A DNA stretch of 64,000 nt, taken from the NCBI GenBank assembly GCA_036386515.1, contig DASVVO010000064.1, forward strand, positions 1 through 64,000, read 5' to 3'. The notes beneath the pieces were generated by a model. That model saw nothing but the letters and a program-made list of their open reading frames with translations. It was not told where the DNA came from and made no database searches. The stretch is from JAIVJZ01 sp036386515 (GTDB taxonomy: Bacteria > Acidobacteriota > Blastocatellia > Pyrinomonadales > Pyrinomonadaceae). Positions 34,278 through 42,516 of this stretch are shown in pieces (the stretch's first letter is position 1; each line of letters opens with the position of its first letter). The translations under genes and the position numbers were made by a program.

Positions 34278-35246
34278 TCAGTCACAGGCGATTGAGGACT
34301 GGCAACGGGCAAGGGACGCCGCTTCGGCTCTGTGGCCGCCGCGCGCGTAGAGTTCGGAGAGACGGCGCAGGACTAACTCGGAGTGCGGCTGCACGCGGCG
34401 CGCGGCCTCGTAGTGTTCGATGGCTTCACCGTCGCGCCCGGCGCGTTCGAGCATGGCGGCGACGTTGAGACGACCCTGATACTCGCCGCCGGAGCGCGCG
34501 AAGCTCCGGTAAGCATCGTCGTACTTGCCGAGGCGACACTGCGCGAGCGCGAGGTTGTTCCAGATGCGCTCGTCGGTGGGCGCGAGGCGCGCGGCGCGCT
34601 TGAGGCGGGCGACGGCCGCGCGATAGTTGCCGTTCAGGTAGAGCGAGTAGCCGAGATTATTCAACGTCTGCGCGTCCGGCTCGTGATCGAGCGCGCGCTC
34701 GAAGGACTCGCGCGCGCGGTCGTGCAAGCCTTTGCGGTCGTAGGCCACGGCCAGCAGGTTGTGCGCCTCGGACAGGCGCGCATCGAGCGAGACGGCGCGC
34801 GATAGTTCTTTGACCGCCTCGTTCAGGCGGCCTGCATCCAGCAGCGCGCGACCGCGTGCGAGATAATCTTTCGCCGTGCCGCCCTCGTCCGTCGTGTGCT
34901 CGGCGCGAGTCGTGCGGCTGTCCTCCACGCGCAGCAAGGGCGCGCTCTCAAACTTCGCCACGTCCTTCTCCGAGAGGCGTCGCACACGGTCGTCGTTGCC
35001 GCCGAAGAGTTTCGCCGCCGCCTTGAAAGGTGCTTTGAAGAAACGCGCGAAGCGGTTGCCCTTCTTCTTCGGCGTCTCCCCGGCGGCGGCCGGGTCTTCG
35101 GCCGCGCCCGTCGGTGAGCCGTCGGCGGCGACGATCCCGGCGGCGTCGTCGCCGTCGTGCTCGGTGGTGGTGGCCGTCCAGAAGGTCGAGACGCCGAGGG
35201 TCAGGACGAGGGCGATGATGAAAGCGTTGAGGGTGCGTTTACGCAT
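34278..35246 (-). CDS. TPR protein, TadD-like pilus assembly factor
   Basis: 322 aa. An N-terminal signal or anchor (about 6-26), a low-complexity, basic stretch (about 55-80), then about five tetratricopeptide repeats (130-310) with typical W/LG-x2-Y-A-P spacing (for example AHNLLAVAYDRKG, LNNLGYSLYLNG, IWNNLALAQCRLG). TadD is the TPR lipoprotein of Tad loci and is thought to help the outer-membrane secretin assemble. No lipobox Cys is obvious here. Directly follows tadC, 15 nt apart. Confidence 0.78.
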   Translation of the reverse strand: MRKRTLNAFIIALVLTLGVSTFWTATTTEHDGDDAAGIVAADGSPTGAAEDPAAAGETPKKKGNRFARFFKAPFKAAAKLFGGNDDRVRRLSEKDVAKFESAPLLRVEDSRTTRAEHTTDEGGTAKDYLARGRALLDAGRLNEAVKELSRAVSLDARLSEAHNLLAVAYDRKGLHDRARESFERALDHEPDAQTLNNLGYSLYLNGNYRAAVARLKRAARLAPTDERIWNNLALAQCRLGKYDDAYRSFARSGGEYQGRLNVAAMLERAGRDGEAIEHYEAARRVQPHSELVLRRLSELYARGGHRAEAASLARCQSSIACD

Positions 35247-35261
35247 GGCGGAAAAACTCCT

Positions 35262-36215
35262 TTACATCTTGGCGAACGAATCGATGAGATTGAGCGCGGC
35301 CGGGCCGAGGATGGAGATAAAGAGCGTCGGGAACAGGAAGCACGCGAGCGGGATCAGCAGCTTGACGGCGGCCTTCTGCGCGGCCTGCTCCGCGCGCTGC
35401 CTGCGCTTCGTGCGTAAACTGTCGGCATAGACGCGCACGGCGCGCGCGATCGACGTGCCGAAGCGATCCGCCTGAATGAGCATCGCCACGAGGCTGCGCA
35501 GGTCGTCAACGCCCGTGCGTTCCGCCAGATTGCGCAGGGCTTCGTCGCGGTCGCGCCCGACGCGGATTTCCAAATTCGTCAACTCGAACTCTTCGCTGAT
35601 CTCCGGGTGGACTTCGCGCAACTCTTCGCCGACCTTCACGATGGCCGCGTTCAAACCGAGTCCCGCCTCGATGGAGACGACGAGCAGGTCGAGCGCGTCG
35701 GCCAATCCCCAGCGCACGCGCTGCTGCCGCCCTTTGACCATCTTGCGCAGCACGTAGCGCGGCAGAAAGAAGCCCATGACGAAGGCCAGCAGAATCCACG
35801 TCACCGCGCTATCGAGCGGGCGCGCGACCACCGCGCAACCGAGCGCGACCAGACCCGGCAAACCGACGAGCACGGCGATTTGCACCGCGCGGAAAACGAC
35901 CGGCGCGTTCGGCGAACGATACCCGGCCTGCATCAACAGCTTTTGCAGCTTCCTGGCCTCGGCAGCCGAAGGCGGCGCGAGCCGGTGCAGCGGCTTCGCC
36001 ATGCGCTCGGCCAGCGCGGTGATGCCGTCGTCGGACGCGGCGTTCGCGCTCAGGTCAACGTCGGGCGTGCGCACGGCGACGCCGCCACCGCCCGTCTCGC
36101 CCATGCGCCGCAGGCGTTCGGTCGCCGCGCTCGCCGGGCGAAACATCAACCAGTAAATCCCCATCACGCCGAGCGTGATGAACGCGAATGTCGAGAGGGT
36201 GATGATGAAAATCAT
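35262..36215 (-). CDS. tadC: TadC-type inner-membrane platform protein (T2SS F family)
   Basis: 317 aa. A membrane segment at the N-terminus (about 3-23), then T2SSF-domain hydrophobic segments around 105-150 and at the C-terminus (about 285-305). The cytoplasmic T2SSF core has landmarks DALDLLVVSIEAGLGL, VHPEISEEFELTNLEIRVG and LVAMLIQADRFGTSIA, all characteristic of TadB/TadC. With TadB it forms the inner-membrane platform driven by the CpaF/TadA ATPase. Between tadB (86 nt upstream, with a hairpin repeat) and tadD (15 nt downstream). Confidence 0.93.
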   Translation of the reverse strand: MIFIITLSTFAFITLGVMGIYWLMFRPASAATERLRRMGETGGGGVAVRTPDVDLSANAASDDGITALAERMAKPLHRLAPPSAAEARKLQKLLMQAGYRSPNAPVVFRAVQIAVLVGLPGLVALGCAVVARPLDSAVTWILLAFVMGFFLPRYVLRKMVKGRQQRVRWGLADALDLLVVSIEAGLGLNAAIVKVGEELREVHPEISEEFELTNLEIRVGRDRDEALRNLAERTGVDDLRSLVAMLIQADRFGTSIARAVRVYADSLRTKRRQRAEQAAQKAAVKLLIPLACFLFPTLFISILGPAALNLIDSFAKM

Positions 36216-36224
36216 AATGTTTTA

Positions 36225-36303
36225 GTGATGGGTGATGGGTGATAGGTGATGAGATGAAAACAGGTTTTTCCTATTACCTATCACCCATCACCTATCACTC
36301 TCA
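36225..36303. repeat. Intergenic hairpin repeat, GATGGGTGATAGGT type
   Basis: The left arm (about 36226-36264) is TGATGGG/TGATAGG words. The right arm (about 36270-36303) is the complement, with a ~5-nt loop. It fills the tadB-tadC junction and touches the tadB stop codon at 36301. Same word set as 60731-60838. Confidence 0.82.
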
Positions 36304-37263
36304 GATTTTGATATTCAAAATTTTCCGAATCACGAGCATGCCCGTGACCTGTAGGCCGATGGCGACGGCGGCGAGTTTGTGGCCGCGCGGGTCGTTCCAC
36401 ATGACGCTCATGTAGTCGGGGTTCATCACGGTGACGGCGAGCGCGACGAAGATGGGGAGGCCGCAGAGAATCCAAGCGGACATGCGCGAACTCGTCGTGA
36501 GCGTTCGCAAATCTTCCATGATGCGGAAGCGTTCGCGGATCGTGTGCGCCACTTTTTCGAGCACTTCGGCGAGGTTGCCGCCCGTCTCGCGCTGGATGAG
36601 GATGGCCGTGATACACAGTTTCAAATCCAGCAGCGGCACGCGCGCGGCCAGGTTGTCGAGCGAGAGTTTGAGCGAGAGGCCGAGGTTCTGCTCCTCGTAA
36701 GTTTTGCGAAACTCGGTGGCGACGGGGTCGGGCATCTCGGTCGCCACCATGTGCAACGCTTCGGCGAAGCCGTGGCCGGCGGACAAGCCCCGGCTCATCA
36801 GTTCGAGCGTGTCGGGCAAGTCCGCGAGAAACTTGTCGAGCCGCTTGCGCCGCGCCCACACCACGTGGACGAACGGCACGGAGGCGGCGGCGACTCCGGC
36901 CGCGATGATCAAGATCAGCGAGATCGTCAGCATCGAAGCGGCCAGCGCGGCGAGCATCGCCGCCATCAGCGAGAACATCAAGAGACGCGTCACGGTGATG
37001 TGGAGGTCGGCCTGATCGAGCATGCGCTTGAGTTGCCCGGCCACCTGCACGCGCACGAGCAGGCGGTCGAGCAGCGGTATCTCGCTCATCAATTCCTGCC
37101 GCGCGAGCTGCACCTCGATGTCGGCGTCGTGCGCCGAATGGAGGAGAGCGTCTGACAGTCGCTGCTTCAAGCGCGCGCGCTTCTGCTCCGAGCCGCGCGT
37201 CGCGAGCAGGTAGCCCGCGAAGGTCAGAAACAAACAGAAGGCGAAGACGAGAAATGGGATCAT
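36301..37263 (-). CDS. tadB: TadB-type inner-membrane platform protein (T2SS F family)
   Basis: 320 aa. N-terminal membrane segment (4-22), a central hydrophobic pair (about 93-133), then the T2SSF core with LPDTLELMSRGLSAGHGF, then TEFRKTYEEQNLG, and IQRETGGNLAEVLEKV, followed by a C-terminal membrane segment (about 260-280). This is the usual TadB sequence pattern and length. Pairs with TadC to form the pilus platform in the inner membrane. A hairpin repeat separates it from cpaF upstream. Confidence 0.94.
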   Translation of the reverse strand: MIPFLVFAFCLFLTFAGYLLATRGSEQKRARLKQRLSDALLHSAHDADIEVQLARQELMSEIPLLDRLLVRVQVAGQLKRMLDQADLHITVTRLLMFSLMAAMLAALAASMLTISLILIIAAGVAAASVPFVHVVWARRKRLDKFLADLPDTLELMSRGLSAGHGFAEALHMVATEMPDPVATEFRKTYEEQNLGLSLKLSLDNLAARVPLLDLKLCITAILIQRETGGNLAEVLEKVAHTIRERFRIMEDLRTLTTSSRMSAWILCGLPIFVALAVTVMNPDYMSVMWNDPRGHKLAAVAIGLQVTGMLVIRKILNIKI

Positions 37264-37383
37264 AGGAGCACCAGGAGTCAGGAGTCAGGAAACAGGAGTC
37301 AGAATAGTGATTTCAAAAGTCACCGGCCGATAAGGGATTCGGCTTTCTTCTGACTCCTGAATTCTGTTTTCTGACTTCTTCAT
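37264..37383. repeat. Intergenic hairpin repeat, AGGAGTCAGGAGTCAGG type
   Basis: The left arm (about 37266-37308) has CAGGAGTCAGGAGTCAGG plus AACAGGAGTCAG. The right arm (about 37347-37383) is the imperfect complement, with TCTGACTCCTG and TCTGACTTCT words, and a ~40-nt spacer. Occupies the entire tadB-cpaF junction. Confidence 0.78.
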
Positions 37384-38742
37384 CTAATTTTCTTCAAAAA
37401 ACACTCGCGGCAACTGCATGCCGTAAACCTTGAGGCGTTCGGCGAAGCGCGGGCGCACGCCCGTGGGGCGGAAGCGGCCGACGACGTGGCCGTCCTTGTC
37501 GATGCCTTTGCGCTCGAACATGAAAATCTCCTGCATCGTGATCGTGTCGCCTTCCATGCCCGTGATTTCGGAGATGGAGACGACGCGGCGCGTGCCGTCC
37601 GAGAGGCGCGCGGCTTGTATGACGAGGTTCAGGGCGGAGGCAATCTGCTGGCGCATGGCGCGCTCGGAGAGTTTCATGCCGGTCATCTGGATCATGGTTT
37701 CGAGTCGCGCCAGCGCGTCGCGCGGGGTGTTGGCGTGAACGGTCGTCAAGCTCCCGTCGTGGCCGGTGTTCATGGCTTGCAGCATGTCGATGGCCTCGCC
37801 GCCGCGCACCTCGCCGATGACGATGCGGTCGGGACGCATGCGCAGGGCATTCTTGACGAGGTCGCGCTGGGTAACTTCGCCGCGTCCCTCGATGTTCGGC
37901 GGGCGCGTTTCGAGGCGGACGACGTGCGGCTGCTGCAACTGTAGCTCCGCCGAGTCTTCAATCGTGACGATGCGCTGCTCCTCCGGGATGTAGGCCGAGA
38001 GCGCGTTCAGGAGCGTGGTCTTCCCCGCGCCCGTGCCGCCGGAGATCAGGATGTTCAAGCGCGCGCTGACGCACATCTCGAACATGTCGGCGATGTCTTT
38101 GGTGAGCGCGCCGATCTCGATGAGCTTCGAGATACGCAGGGGTTCCGCGCCGAAGCGGCGGATGGAGAGCACGGGGCCGTCCAAGGAGAGCGGCGGGATG
38201 ATGGCATTGACGCGCGAGCCGTCCGCGAGGCGCGCATCGACCATGGGCGAAGATTCGTCGATGCGGCGGCCGACGGATGAGACGATGCGCTCGATGACGC
38301 GCATGAGATGTTCGTCGTCCTTGAAGGTGACGCTGGTGCGTTCGAGTTTGCCGCGCCGCTCGATGTAGATGTTCTGCGGCGAGTTGACGAGGATGTCGGA
38401 GATGGTCGGGTCGGCGAGCAGCGGTTCGAGCGGCCCCAACCCGAACAACTCGTGCCGCACCTCTTCGACCAGACGCTCGCGGTCGCTCGTCGAGAGCGGC
38501 GTGTTCTCGACGGCGAGCAAGCCCTCGGCCAGCCGCGACACTTCGGCGCGCAGTTGGTCGGCGTCCAGTTGGCTGAGTTTCGTCAAGTCCATGCGGTTGA
38601 TGATGGCGCGGTGCAGCCGCGACTTCATCTCCTGGAAGGTGTGCAGGCCGCCGCCGCCGGCGGGCGTCTCGTCGCCGGGGCGCGCGCCGAGCGGCATCGC
38701 CGCCGGGTTGGTTTCCCTGATTAGTCTTTCGCGTAGTGACAT
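37384..38742 (-). CDS. cpaF: CpaF/TadA-type pilus assembly ATPase
   Basis: 452 aa. An N-terminal helical region, then a GSPII_E/PilB-like secretion ATPase core. Walker A GGTGAGKTT (about 240), the Asp-box VTIEDSAELQLQ, Walker B RPDRIVIGEVRGGEA and the His-box TGHDGSLTTVHAN are all intact. It powers pilin polymerisation at the cytoplasmic face of the TadB/TadC platform. ATG 38742; the 5' spacer holds a ten-unit 14-bp array. The most strongly identified gene of the locus. Confidence 0.97.
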   Translation of the reverse strand: MSLRERLIRETNPAAMPLGARPGDETPAGGGGLHTFQEMKSRLHRAIINRMDLTKLSQLDADQLRAEVSRLAEGLLAVENTPLSTSDRERLVEEVRHELFGLGPLEPLLADPTISDILVNSPQNIYIERRGKLERTSVTFKDDEHLMRVIERIVSSVGRRIDESSPMVDARLADGSRVNAIIPPLSLDGPVLSIRRFGAEPLRISKLIEIGALTKDIADMFEMCVSARLNILISGGTGAGKTTLLNALSAYIPEEQRIVTIEDSAELQLQQPHVVRLETRPPNIEGRGEVTQRDLVKNALRMRPDRIVIGEVRGGEAIDMLQAMNTGHDGSLTTVHANTPRDALARLETMIQMTGMKLSERAMRQQIASALNLVIQAARLSDGTRRVVSISEITGMEGDTITMQEIFMFERKGIDKDGHVVGRFRPTGVRPRFAERLKVYGMQLPRVFFEEN

Positions 38743-38782
38743 GAGTTTTTCTTCGCCGTCGTGTTCGGGGTTAAGGGTTCAG

Positions 38783-38921
38783 GATTGCAAATTTGAAATT
38801 GCAAATTTGAGATTTCAAATTCAAGTTGCAAATTTGAGATTTCAAGTTCGAGATTTCAAGTTCGAGGTTGCAAATTTGAGATTTCAAATTTGAGATTTCA
38901 AATTCGAGGTTGCAAATTCGG
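38783..38921. repeat. Ten-unit 14-bp tandem array with palindromic core, upstream of cpaF
   Basis: Ten consecutive units (nine of 14 nt and one of 13 nt at 38825-38837) of the type G(A/G)TT(T/G)CAAATTTGA or GATTTCAA(A/G)TTCGA. Two unit variants, TTGCAAATT and TTTCAA(A/G)TT, are intermixed. The core CAAATTTG is self-complementary. The array fills most of the 235-nt spacer between cpaE/tadZ and cpaF. Confidence 0.9.
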
Positions 38922-38977
38922 GACGGAACGGCCGGGTGCGTCGGTTGCAAATCGGGGTGCGCGGCGCGCGTGCGGCG

Positions 38978-40222
38978 TCAGACGGCGGCGGTCGCCTTCT
39001 CTTTGCCGAGGCGCGTGCGCAATCCGGCGTTGGAGATCGCGCCGATGGGGCGGCCGAAGATCGCGCCCCAGAGACCTTTGCGCGGCTCTTTGATTTCCGA
39101 CTCGACGCTCGTGCCGGTGATGCTCGCCGCGATGTGGCGAATCTCCGTGGCGATGCGCGAGGCCGGGTCTGACTTGACGAGCGGCTCGCCGAGGTTGATC
39201 GAATTGACGGCCGTGTTGTAGTCGCTCTGCACGTAGCCCGTGACGCGCTCGCCGAGGAATCTTTCCACCTGCCGGAGGTCGAGGTCGATCTGCTTGCTCC
39301 AACGATTGACGACGATCCGCACCTTGTGGCGCGGGTAGCCGAGGCGGTCGAAGAGGGCGAGGGCGCGTTGCGTGCTGCGGATGGCGGGAATGTCGAGCGT
39401 CAGGACGAGCACCACCTCGTCGGCCTGATCGAGCGCGGAGAGCGTGATCGAATCGAAGGTGTGCTGCGGGTCGATGACGACGTAGTCGTAGCGTTCGCGC
39501 AGGAGTTCGAGCACCTCGAAGACGTGTTCGGGTTCGATGTCGTCGGCGAGGTCGGCTTCGCGCGGCGCGGCCAGAAGCGAGAGATTCGACGTGTGCGGCA
39601 CGACGTAGCTTTTCAACAGCGAGTCGTCGATGCGGGCGCGGTTCTCGACGAGGTCGGCGATGGAGAATTTCGGTTCGAGGCCGAGGAACAGGGAGAGGTC
39701 GCCCGCCTGTAAGTTGAGATCGACGAGGACGGTGGGCGCGTCGAGCGCGGCGGCGAGGTTCGTGGCGATGAACGACGTGCCGCACCCGCCCTTGCTCGAA
39801 AAGACCGCGATGGCGCGGCCGCGCTTCTTCGGCGCGGCCACCAGCGTGGAACAAAATTCGGCGGTGCGCTCGATCACCGTTTGAAACTCTTCGTTGATCA
39901 CGGGGAGACGCAGGAAATCGCGCGCCCCGGCGCGGTAGCTGCGCAGGATGAGGTCGGGCGAGGCGTCGCGCGAGGCGCAGATGATGGCGGTCTGCGGGCA
40001 CTCGGCGGCGAGTCGTTCGACGAACTTCAGCGTCGGTTCGACCTCCGCGCCGAGCGTGATGATGGCCGCGCTCGGTCGGAGACGAACGATCTCGGGAAAG
40101 AGTTGTTCGGCGTCGTCGCCACCCGCGAGCAGGCGCGTGCGCTCGTTCGAGGCGAGCGCGCCGCGCAACTCTTTGAGGGAGTCGAGGCCGGTGCTGAGGA
40201 TGACGAATGACAGTTGATTCAT
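38978..40222 (-). CDS. CpaE/TadZ-like P-loop ATPase with receiver-like N-terminus
   Basis: 414 aa. The N-terminal ~125 residues resemble an atypical receiver domain without the phospho-acceptor region. A MinD/ParA-type ATPase follows, with the deviant Walker A KGGCGTS (144-150), VLVDLNLQAGDL (about 169) as Walker A-prime region, and YDYVVIDPQHTFDS as Walker B. CpaE/TadZ places the pilus machinery at its site in the cell. Between the TadE-like genes and cpaF, as in most tad loci. Confidence 0.9.
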   Translation of the reverse strand: MNQLSFVILSTGLDSLKELRGALASNERTRLLAGGDDAEQLFPEIVRLRPSAAIITLGAEVEPTLKFVERLAAECPQTAIICASRDASPDLILRSYRAGARDFLRLPVINEEFQTVIERTAEFCSTLVAAPKKRGRAIAVFSSKGGCGTSFIATNLAAALDAPTVLVDLNLQAGDLSLFLGLEPKFSIADLVENRARIDDSLLKSYVVPHTSNLSLLAAPREADLADDIEPEHVFEVLELLRERYDYVVIDPQHTFDSITLSALDQADEVVLVLTLDIPAIRSTQRALALFDRLGYPRHKVRIVVNRWSKQIDLDLRQVERFLGERVTGYVQSDYNTAVNSINLGEPLVKSDPASRIATEIRHIAASITGTSVESEIKEPRKGLWGAIFGRPIGAISNAGLRTRLGKEKATAAV

Positions 40223-40284
40223 GTGTGCCGTTCTCTCGTGTGAATTAGCCGAAGCGGAATTAGCGTCGCGTTAGCCGCCGCCGT

Positions 40285-40746
40285 TCAAGGAATGACGGTG
40301 GGCACGTAGCCCGCGTTCTCGGCCGTCAGAGAAGTTTTGTACGCGGGCAGGCGCATCGTCTTGCCGACGAGCGGGAGCACCAATTTGAAGTCGTAGTTTT
40401 CGATCTCGGCGGTCACGGTGCCGCCGCCGAGTTCGAAATTCTGATAAGTGAGCTTGACCTGCGAAACCGTGAGGTCTTGCACGAGCGGTTGACCCGTGGC
40501 CGCCGCGTTGCCGTAGACGGCCATGTTCTTCGCCCCGGTCTGCGCCCCCGTGCTCATGCCCTGATTGACGGCGTAGCGCGCGGCGCGGCGCGTGGCGTCA
40601 ACGAGCGAGTTGTGTATCCAGAGCATGCGCCCCACTTCGAGCACGCCGAACATGACGGACACGAAGATGGTCGCGCCGATGGCGAACTCAAGGAGCGCAG
40701 CCCCGCGTTCGTCGCCCTTCATATTTTTTGCGCGCATCGCTTTCAT
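40285..40746 (-). CDS. TadE-like pseudopilin
   Basis: 153 aa. A short basic leader then GAALLEFAIGATIFVSVMFG, a TadE-type N-terminal hydrophobic helix with the conserved Glu after the leader (about residue 21). ATRRAARYAV follows, the segment shared by TadE proteins. The C-terminal beta-rich part ends in a short Pro tail. Processed by the prepilin peptidase in known systems; minor pilin or assembly factor. 20 nt after a second TadE-like gene. Confidence 0.87.
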   Translation of the reverse strand: MKAMRAKNMKGDERGAALLEFAIGATIFVSVMFGVLEVGRMLWIHNSLVDATRRAARYAVNQGMSTGAQTGAKNMAVYGNAAATGQPLVQDLTVSQVKLTYQNFELGGGTVTAEIENYDFKLVLPLVGKTMRLPAYKTSLTAENAGYVPTVIP

Positions 40747-40765
40747 GCTCTCCTCCCGCTCTTGG

Positions 40766-41254
40766 CTATTGCGCGATCTGCCGCATCGTGCTTCGCGCGC
40801 CGACGTTGACGCTGAGCGAGAGCCTGGAACTGCGTGTGAGCTTGCCGAGATCGAAGACGGGGACGTAAGTGAAATTCTGAATCTCGACGGTCGTGGTTTG
40901 CGTCGTGTTGCCGGTCTTGGCCGGCGTGATCTTGACGTTGGCGGTCGTCAAACCACTGGCGACCGGCGCGCCCGTGCCCGCCGTGTTGCCGTAGACGAGC
41001 AGGTTGCGCGCCGCCGCGTCGCCCGCGCCCGGCGGTTGACTGACGAGGTAGCGCGCGGCGGCGCGCGTGCCTTTGAGCAGCGTCGTGTAGGTGTAGAAGT
41101 AACGGCCGAACTCGGCGGTCGCGCCCAGCAGCAGGAGCATGAGCGGCATGACGATGGCGAGTTCGACGAGTTGCGAACCGCGCTCGTCGCCCCACGCGAA
41201 GGCGCGACGGCGGCGGCGCGCGGATGGTTGATTGAGCTTCGCCTTGATGTGCAT
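40766..41254 (-). CDS. TadE/TadF-like pseudopilin
   Basis: 162 aa with a ~27-residue basic leader, then ERGSQLVELAIVMPLMLLLLGATAEFG, written here as SQLVELAIVMPLMLLLLGA from about residue 28; this is a TadE-type hydrophobic helix with the conserved Glu. LLKGTRAAARYLV follows, matching the first TadE-like protein at 40285-40746. The C-terminal half is beta-rich. Probably TadE or TadF; the two cannot be told apart by motifs alone. Confidence 0.85.
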   Translation of the reverse strand: MHIKAKLNQPSARRRRRAFAWGDERGSQLVELAIVMPLMLLLLGATAEFGRYFYTYTTLLKGTRAAARYLVSQPPGAGDAAARNLLVYGNTAGTGAPVASGLTTANVKITPAKTGNTTQTTTVEIQNFTYVPVFDLGKLTRSSRLSLSVNVGARSTMRQIAQ

Positions 41255-41269
41255 CGCGGAAGAGTCCTC

Positions 41270-42430
41270 TTAGCGATAAAGAACGGGGATGGTGAGTTCG
41301 GGACTGGCCGCGCCGCCCGCGGGGTCGTAGCCGCCGCGACCGATGACGGTGCGGAGGCCGATGTACTCGGCCTGGATGTCGCCGCCGTTGCCGTTCGACA
41401 CTTTCGTTTGCAGGAAGAAGGCCGCGAAGCGGTCTATCCGCACGGTGTCGCGCCCGTTGTCGAACTCGCCCTCGCGGATGATCGGGATGAGCACGACGCG
41501 GCGGCCACGCGTGGGCACTCCGCGCGACGGCGATTGAAACGTGCCTCCGGCGGGATTCCGGTTGGCGTCGATGGCCTGCTGCGCGTCGAGGTATTGCTGG
41601 TAGTTAATGTTCTCCTGCACGTTCTCGTCGGGCGGGTAGTCGTCCGGGTCGAGACCGCCGCCGTATTCGCCGAAGCGCGTGTTGAGACCCTGCCTGACCG
41701 CGCCCGCCGAGACGCCCGGCTTGGTCTTCACGTTGGAACCCGCGCCCAGACAATTCCTCACGCCCCTGCCCAGCCCGATGCGGTCGTCGCTCGCGCCCGG
41801 CCCGTCGATAGCGAGAATCTGGTAGTTGCCCGGCGAGACCGCGCCGCCCGGCGGACGGCGGATCGTGTAGGTCTGTCCCGCCACGAAATAGACGCCGTCG
41901 GAATCGATCGCGGTGACGGGGATGTAATCGCAAAACTTGTTGAGCGAGACGCTCATCCCGGCCGTGGCGTCGGCCGTGACGTTGCGCGACGCGCCGAGGA
42001 CGGGCGCGGCGAACGTCGTGCTCACGGCGGCGGGCGGAATCACGACCTGCACGAAGCGAATGTCTTTGGCCTGCCCCTTCGCCGTCGCCTCGCTCACATA
42101 CGGCCCGTTCAGATTTTTCGCGAACAACACGTTCGAGCGCGGAATCTCGACGCCCTTCTTGTTGAACTCGTACTTGTTCAAAGCCTGGACGGCGTAGTCG
42201 GCCGCTTTCGTGATGCCGCCGTCGTCGGAGTTCAGGGCGGTCGCGCCCGCGAGCGCGGCGGCATCGGCGGCGTTCTGCAACTCGCCGCGCACGAGGTAGA
42301 AGTGGCTGATGTCTATGCACAGGCCGGTGGCGAGGAGAAAGGCCAGCATGCCGAAGGCGCTGATCGCCAGCACCGAACCGCGCTCGCCCCGACGCTCTCT
42401 TGAACTCTGCCGCTCACACGTTTTCATCAT
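41270..42430 (-). CDS. TadG-like pilus protein (TadE/G N-terminal domain)
   Basis: 386 aa from the ATG at 42430, which has AGGAG upstream; an in-frame ATG at 42484 lacks this. A basic leader then GSVLAISAFGMLAFLLATGLC, a TadE/G-type helix, followed by SHFYLVRGELQNAADAAALAGA, the family signature. The rest is beta-rich with a Gly-rich stretch. No recognisable von Willebrand A metal site, unlike many TadG proteins. Probably anchors or links the pilus to the envelope. Confidence 0.85.
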   Translation of the reverse strand: MMKTCERQSSRERRGERGSVLAISAFGMLAFLLATGLCIDISHFYLVRGELQNAADAAALAGATALNSDDGGITKAADYAVQALNKYEFNKKGVEIPRSNVLFAKNLNGPYVSEATAKGQAKDIRFVQVVIPPAAVSTTFAAPVLGASRNVTADATAGMSVSLNKFCDYIPVTAIDSDGVYFVAGQTYTIRRPPGGAVSPGNYQILAIDGPGASDDRIGLGRGVRNCLGAGSNVKTKPGVSAGAVRQGLNTRFGEYGGGLDPDDYPPDENVQENINYQQYLDAQQAIDANRNPAGGTFQSPSRGVPTRGRRVVLIPIIREGEFDNGRDTVRIDRFAAFFLQTKVSNGNGGDIQAEYIGLRTVIGRGGYDPAGGAASPELTIPVLYR

Positions 42431-42516
42431 CGCCCTGCTCCTCTCGACCGACGCTTTCCCCACGACGAGGCCGTTGCTCATCACCGCCGCCGCATCACAC
42501 GACTACTGCTTCACGC

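Noticed and set aside
38783..38921. CRISPR array
   Set aside because: Units are contiguous 14-mers with no spacers, and no cas genes occur in the window.
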